Source: COE1 sp964387365 (GTDB taxonomy: Bacteria; Bacillota; Clostridia; Lachnospirales; Lachnospiraceae). From it: a DNA stretch of 8,663 nucleotides. Of the stretch, positions 5,672-8,663 are shown one piece after another. Made by a program: the position numbers and the translations under genes. Positions within the stretch are counted from its first letter, which is position 1, and each line of letters opens with the position of its first letter. The notes beneath the pieces were generated by a model. It did no database searches. It saw only the letters and a list, made by a program, of their open reading frames with translations, and was not told the DNA's origin. The stretch lies in assembly GCA_964387365.1 (NCBI GenBank), contig CAYLWP010000114.1, forward strand, positions 1-8,663. The letters run 5' to 3'.

Positions 5672-7405
5672 CTAATTATTGGTGTATAATTTGAACTTTA
5701 CAACCAGACTGTCAAGCTCTGTTGCTCTTGCAGCCAGCTCTTCACTGATTGCGGAACATTCTTCAGAAGATGCCGCATTCTGCTGGGTTACTAAGGAAAT
5801 CTGCTCAATACCTTCTTCCACCTGCTGTAATGCCATGGACTGCGTTTTTGAAACTTCGCTGTTTGCCTTTGCTGACTCTGCAAAGGTCTCTAACTCTTTG
5901 ATAATTCTTTCAAAGCCTTCAGCTGTTGTTTCTGTTACCTTATTTCCCTTATCGATTTCTTCGATTGTTTTTCCGATTAATTCCTTGGTATTTACTACTG
6001 CCTGGGCACTGTCTGTTGCCAGTTTACCAATCTGGTCTGCTACTACCGCAAAACCTCTTCCTGCATCACCGGCTCTTGCAGCTTCAATCGATGCATTTAA
6101 TGATAACAGGCTTGTCTGCGATGCAATTTCCTCAATTGTGGTAACAATCGCTTCAATCTCATTGGAAATTTCCTTAATACGAGACATTTCTTCCTGTAAT
6201 TCCTGCATCTGACGTCTTTCTTCCTGTGCTTCCTTAACAGATTCCAATATACTGGTATACGACTGCTCTGCCGCTTTTGCAGCATCATTTGCCATACCGG
6301 TTACGGAATTGATGGTAGCCGTTAATTCCTGTACCGCACTTGCCTGCTCGCCTGTTCCGCTTGCCAAGTCATTGGCTGCACCTGCAATCTCATCGGAACC
6401 GGTATCTACCTGTGCGGAAGCTTCTCTAATCTGATTTAATGTAGTATTAAACTCTTTTAAAATAAGTACAAAGGATTCCTTAATACTTGCAAAATCGCCA
6501 AGGAAATCTGTAATTTCATTGAAGTCCTTTGTTAAATCGCCCCTCGAAACCTGTTTGAAATTCTCTGCAATTTCATCTACATATCCATTTAAGATAGAAA
6601 TTGTTTCACGCATTGTCTTTGCTAATACGCCTAACTCATCCTCAGCATCGTAGGTAATCAGTTCAGATTTTGATAAATCACCAATTCTCATCTGCTTTGC
6701 AGCTTCTTCAATCTGAGCAACAGGAGTCGTAATACTTTCTGTTACCTTTGCAGAAAGAACGACTGCAATTACAACCATCGCAACTGCCAATAGAATACCT
6801 AAGATAATTAATGTATTTGCCAACATCGCTGATGATCTTTGATACTCAGCTGCTACTCGCAGGATATCTGTTTCCAGCTCTTCTATCAATACCTTTGTCT
6901 GATCAACAGCAGGCTTGTAATATGCATCATTGTACTCTCTGGCCGCATCAAAATCACCTGCTTTCAACAATGCCATTACTTCCACTCTGTATCCTGTAAC
7001 TTCTTTTGTTAATTTATCATTGATTGCATTCAGTCTTTCTTTATTTGCCTGTTCCAATAAACGTTCTGAAAGTTCTGCATATGCTTCGTCCATAAGAGCC
7101 AGATTCTTATTAACGGTTTCCTCTAACTGCGGATACATTTCATCAAGTCTGCCGACACCTTCTGCCATGGTTCTGTTTACCATTCTCTGGATATCCAGCT
7201 GCGGATAATACATCTGAGAGCTGTACTTAACATTCATCAATGGTCCCTCGTACAGCTTATCCATTCTTCCCTCGATTACTTTCATTCCGATTAATAAGAT
7301 TACAATCAAAAGAAGTGCCATTGCAATAATGACTGCAAATACATTCGTCAATTTTTTCTTAATCGGCCAGTTTCTTAGTTTTTCATCCATTTTGTTCTTC
7401 CCCAT
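5672..7405 (-). CDS. Methyl-accepting chemotaxis protein (4HB sensor, tandem HAMP)
   Basis: A 577-aa transmembrane chemoreceptor that would pass ligand signals to CheA/CheW at the inner membrane face. Order: basic N-terminus, TM1 (about 22-43), an extracellular mostly helical sensor (about 44-195) resembling the four-helix-bundle MCP class, TM2 (about 196-218), a HAMP domain (about 219-272) and a second HAMP-like stretch (about 275-327, with NFKQVSRGDLTKDF). A long coiled-coil signalling domain then runs to the end. The hairpin tip is intact and canonical: EEIASQTSLLSLNASIEAAR, then AGDAGRGFAVVADQI (about 425-459). No C-terminal CheR-binding pentapeptide is seen; the protein ends KFKLYTNN. 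The ATG at 7405 has AGGAGA 6 nt upstream; the longer reading to 7441 lacks such a site. No che or flagellar genes are in the window, so this is a stand-alone receptor gene. The ligand cannot be predicted. Transcription should end at 5575-5626. Confidence 0.95.
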   Translation of the reverse strand: MGKNKMDEKLRNWPIKKKLTNVFAVIIAMALLLIVILLIGMKVIEGRMDKLYEGPLMNVKYSSQMYYPQLDIQRMVNRTMAEGVGRLDEMYPQLEETVNKNLALMDEAYAELSERLLEQANKERLNAINDKLTKEVTGYRVEVMALLKAGDFDAAREYNDAYYKPAVDQTKVLIEELETDILRVAAEYQRSSAMLANTLIILGILLAVAMVVIAVVLSAKVTESITTPVAQIEEAAKQMRIGDLSKSELITYDAEDELGVLAKTMRETISILNGYVDEIAENFKQVSRGDLTKDFNEITDFLGDFASIKESFVLILKEFNTTLNQIREASAQVDTGSDEIAGAANDLASGTGEQASAVQELTATINSVTGMANDAAKAAEQSYTSILESVKEAQEERRQMQELQEEMSRIKEISNEIEAIVTTIEEIASQTSLLSLNASIEAARAGDAGRGFAVVADQIGKLATDSAQAVVNTKELIGKTIEEIDKGNKVTETTAEGFERIIKELETFAESAKANSEVSKTQSMALQQVEEGIEQISLVTQQNAASSEECSAISEELAARATELDSLVVKFKLYTNN

Positions 7406-7450
7406 AATACATCTCCTATTCTCATTTTCATTTGTATTCATCTATATTAA

Positions 7451-7480
7451 ATTAAAGCGAATTTTCTTTGCTGCTTTAAT
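7451..7480 (-). repeat. Inverted repeat in the MCP leader
   Basis: ATTAAAGC (7451-7458) and GCTTTAAT (7473-7480) form a perfect 8-bp inverted repeat around a 14-nt loop, between the terminator at 7495-7550 and the MCP ribosome binding site. It is A/U-rich and without a U-tract. It could be a leader hairpin or a protein-binding site; the evidence is only the symmetry. Confidence 0.35.
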
Positions 7481-7494
7481 CTTAATAAGGTAAC

Positions 7495-7550
7495 AAAAAA
7501 CAGTAAATAAAGCAGAGCATACGTTCCCCTGTTCCATTTGCTGTTTTACT
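7495..7550 (-). terminator. Intrinsic terminator upstream of the MCP gene
   Basis: Minus-strand AGTAAAACAGCA (plus 7539-7550) can pair with TGCTTTATTTACT (plus 7502-7514) with small bulges, and T6 follows (plus 7495-7500). The loop is about 24 nt. It points toward the MCP gene and ends the short unit that starts near 7658, so it is either the end of a small RNA gene or an attenuator in the MCP leader. The bulged stem makes it weaker than the one at 5575-5626. Confidence 0.55.
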
Positions 7551-7562
7551 TGCATTCCAAAT

Positions 7563-7619
7563 TCATATTACATCTAAAGCGCACGGAATATCTTTCTGAT
7601 AAATCTGGGCTTTGTTCAT
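7563..7619 (-). CDS. Candidate 18-codon leader peptide or small protein
   Basis: A short ORF, MNKAQIYQKDIPCALDVI, with AAAGGAG 11 nt before its ATG. It sits inside a predicted ~165-nt transcription unit between a promoter (7665-7694) and a terminator (7495-7550). I do not recognise the peptide; it could be a leader peptide tied to attenuation of the MCP gene, a small protein, the remnant of a decayed gene, or chance. Its composition does not suggest amino-acid-sensing attenuation, as there is no run of one codon. Support is positional only. Confidence 0.3.
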   Translation of the reverse strand: MNKAQIYQKDIPCALDVI

Positions 7620-7664
7620 CTTGTCGTCAACTCCTTTTGAAGGGTGGCTTTGATATACATATGA

Positions 7665-7694
7665 ATTTTACCATATAAACAGAAAATATGTCTA
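7665..7694 (-). promoter_or_regulatory. Promoter in the long MCP upstream region
   Basis: On the minus strand TAGACA (plus 7689-7694) and TAAAAT (plus 7665-7670), each 5/6 to consensus, are spaced by 18 bp. The predicted start is near 7658, about 250 nt before the MCP ATG. I found no better promoter between this and the MCP gene, so MCP expression may depend on reading through the terminator at 7495-7550. The rest of this 355-bp gap (7695-7761) shows only short imperfect palindromes with no clear role. Confidence 0.5.
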
Positions 7695-7761
7695 GTATTT
7701 TTTGATAATTTAGTGAAATATGCACTATTTTCGCGCACGAGCGCATTGTGGTTGTGGTTTT

Positions 7762-8223
7762 TTACAAATATTCTTCTCTTTTGTCAATCATAAAATAATT
7801 CCGATATACAATTAATGGAATCTGCGTATTCACTCCATAAGGCTGTTTTGTATCCCCCAACTGATACATAATAAATCTGGGTCCCTCCGAAGTCTGTACC
7901 AACAGCTTAACAATCTGTGCCGGGGCGCCGTTTAAATACACGTTGTCATTCATATAACCATAAACCGTCGCTGTCATTTTCCTTCCGCATATTTTCACCT
8001 TGACATATCGAACAACTACGTTAATTACGATACATGCCGCCACAACACCGACCCGCAGAAAAGGAAGTACAAAGAGCACGACGCTCCAATCCTCCCCGCT
8101 CTTTAACATTCCCAGCATCACCGTCAGCGCCGTTGTGCTAAACATGACTGCAAAGATTGCCGGAAAACAAAGATTCCAAAAATTCAAAACGGCCTCCTTA
8201 CATTCCATTACCGGATATTCCAT
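7762..8223 (-). CDS. Small two-helix membrane protein of unknown function
   Basis: A 153-aa protein with two hydrophobic helices (about 18-41 and 47-73) and a soluble C-terminal half (about 78-153). The latter is rich in beta-forming residues: TVYGYMNDNVYLNG, IVKLLVQTSEGPRFIMYQLG and IPLIVYRNYFMID. The arrangement recalls small membrane proteins with a C-terminal beta-barrel (NfeD- or DUF3592-like), but no signature is clear enough to name a family. The ATG at 8223 is supported by AAGGAGG 6 nt upstream, which rules out the longer reading from 8262. It begins 39 bp after the ATP-binding regulator gene on the same strand with no terminator between, so the two may be co-transcribed. No intrinsic terminator is evident after its stop. 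Confidence 0.75.
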   Translation of the reverse strand: MEYPVMECKEAVLNFWNLCFPAIFAVMFSTTALTVMLGMLKSGEDWSVVLFVLPFLRVGVVAACIVINVVVRYVKVKICGRKMTATVYGYMNDNVYLNGAPAQIVKLLVQTSEGPRFIMYQLGDTKQPYGVNTQIPLIVYRNYFMIDKREEYL

Positions 8224-8262
8224 ATTCGACCTCCTTACGATTGAGGGCTTAATTCTGTTCAC

Positions 8263-8663
8263 TTACTGTTTCGTTACATACTTCTGTAACCTGCTCTGCG
8301 GTTTCTCCGGTATTGTATATGCCAGCTTACCACTTTCCAATAATGGCTTAATATAAGTTCTTGTCATATAGGTTAAATTTTTATAACCTATATGTTCGGA
8401 AATCTCTTTTTTGGTCCTTGCTGTTTTACAAAATTCAAGTATTTTTTCTACAACTGCATCACTTCCGACTTGGTCACTAGCCTTTGGACCCGATTTCATT
8501 GTAGCAGTTTCATTCAGCGGAATCACCGTTTTAAAAACATCACCTTCTACAAACTGCGGAATTCCACCGGAATACAACTTGGTAAATTTATAAGTATTTC
8601 GCATACCGGAACCTAACTCATCCGCAAGACCAATTTCTCTAAATACCTTTGAAATTGCAGGAT
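8263..8663 (-). CDS. AlbA_2/RecG-like ATP-binding regulator, C-terminal part (runs off the window)
   Basis: The reading frame is open from its stop at 8263 to the window edge, so only the last ~133 residues are visible and the start is outside. The first visible part, PAISKVFREIGLADELGSG followed by MRNTYKFTKLYSGG, matches the C-terminal end of the HATPase_c_4 region in proteins annotated as putative transcriptional regulators or RecG-like ATP-binding proteins, which usually begin with an AlbA_2 (Schlafen-type) domain. The rest (EKILEFCKTARTKKEISEHIGY, then a segment with LLESGKLAYTIPEKPQS) looks like a winged helix, as often seen at the end of this family. Members are often found in accessory regions; a DNA-binding or regulatory role is likely but unproven. 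An internal ATG at 8604 falls inside the conserved domain and is not the start. Confidence 0.82.
   Translation of the reverse strand, partial: PAISKVFREIGLADELGSGMRNTYKFTKLYSGGIPQFVEGDVFKTVIPLNETATMKSGPKASDQVGSDAVVEKILEFCKTARTKKEISEHIGYKNLTYMTRTYIKPLLESGKLAYTIPEKPQSRLQKYVTKQ

Noticed and set aside
5679..6212. Plus-strand ORF of 177 codons inside the MCP gene
   Set aside because: Antisense shadow of the conserved MCP signalling domain, Ser/Leu-rich with no start signal.
7406..7761. Cyclic-di-GMP (GEMM) riboswitch or flagellar sigma-28 promoter before the MCP gene
   Set aside because: These are common before clostridial chemoreceptors, but I found neither the conserved GEMM core nor a convincing TAAA-N15-GCCGATAA-type promoter on the minus strand.
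1..8663. CRISPR array, tRNA/rRNA genes, insertion sequences or attachment sites
   Set aside because: No regularly spaced repeats, no tRNA-like cloverleaf, no transposase or integrase sequence was seen in the window.

Overview
The window looks like chromosomal DNA from a low-GC Clostridia species, most likely a gut Lachnospiraceae. The evidence is the A/T-rich intergenic DNA, strong GGAGG-type ribosome binding sites, near-consensus sigma-A promoters, and the gene types present: a BlaI/M56 cassette, a duplicated-domain lipoprotein and a 4HB-type chemoreceptor. The taxonomic call is inference from protein character, not from a database search.

Layout from left to right. 16-549 (-) is a small FMN nitroreductase. 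642-1394 (-) is an unrecognised Cys-rich membrane protein. A compact divergent promoter region (about 1434-1503) separates it from a BlaI/MecI-family repressor gene (1591-1977, +). The repressor is followed after 1 bp by a BlaR1-like M56 membrane metallopeptidase gene (1979-3087, +). That gene is broken by an in-frame TGA and by a frameshift that looks like loss of a CTGT unit. Converging on it and overlapping its 3' end is a 773-aa lipoprotein gene (3047-5368, -) made of two copies of one ~330-residue module. A bidirectional terminator (5575-5626) separates this from a methyl-accepting chemotaxis protein gene (5672-7405, -). The MCP has a 355-bp upstream region holding a near-consensus promoter, an 18-codon ORF with its own ribosome binding site, and a terminator: a candidate leader/attenuator or small RNA unit. 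Further right are a small two-helix membrane protein (7762-8223, -) and the C-terminal part of an AlbA/RecG-like ATP-binding regulator (8263 to the window edge, -).

The most interesting signal is a predicted local BlaI regulon. Three short palindromes fit TTACAnnYGTA(A/G). One sits at the predicted transcription start of the repressor gene (1492-1503). The other two are in the promoter/leader of the lipoprotein gene (5508-5519, against the -10 box; 5448-5459, a perfect TACAnnTGTA core). This predicts that the repressor controls itself and the neighbouring duplicated-domain lipoprotein. The sensor protease that would normally relieve repression is a pseudogene here, so the circuit may be locked in the repressed state, unless another protease acts or the lesions are assembly errors.
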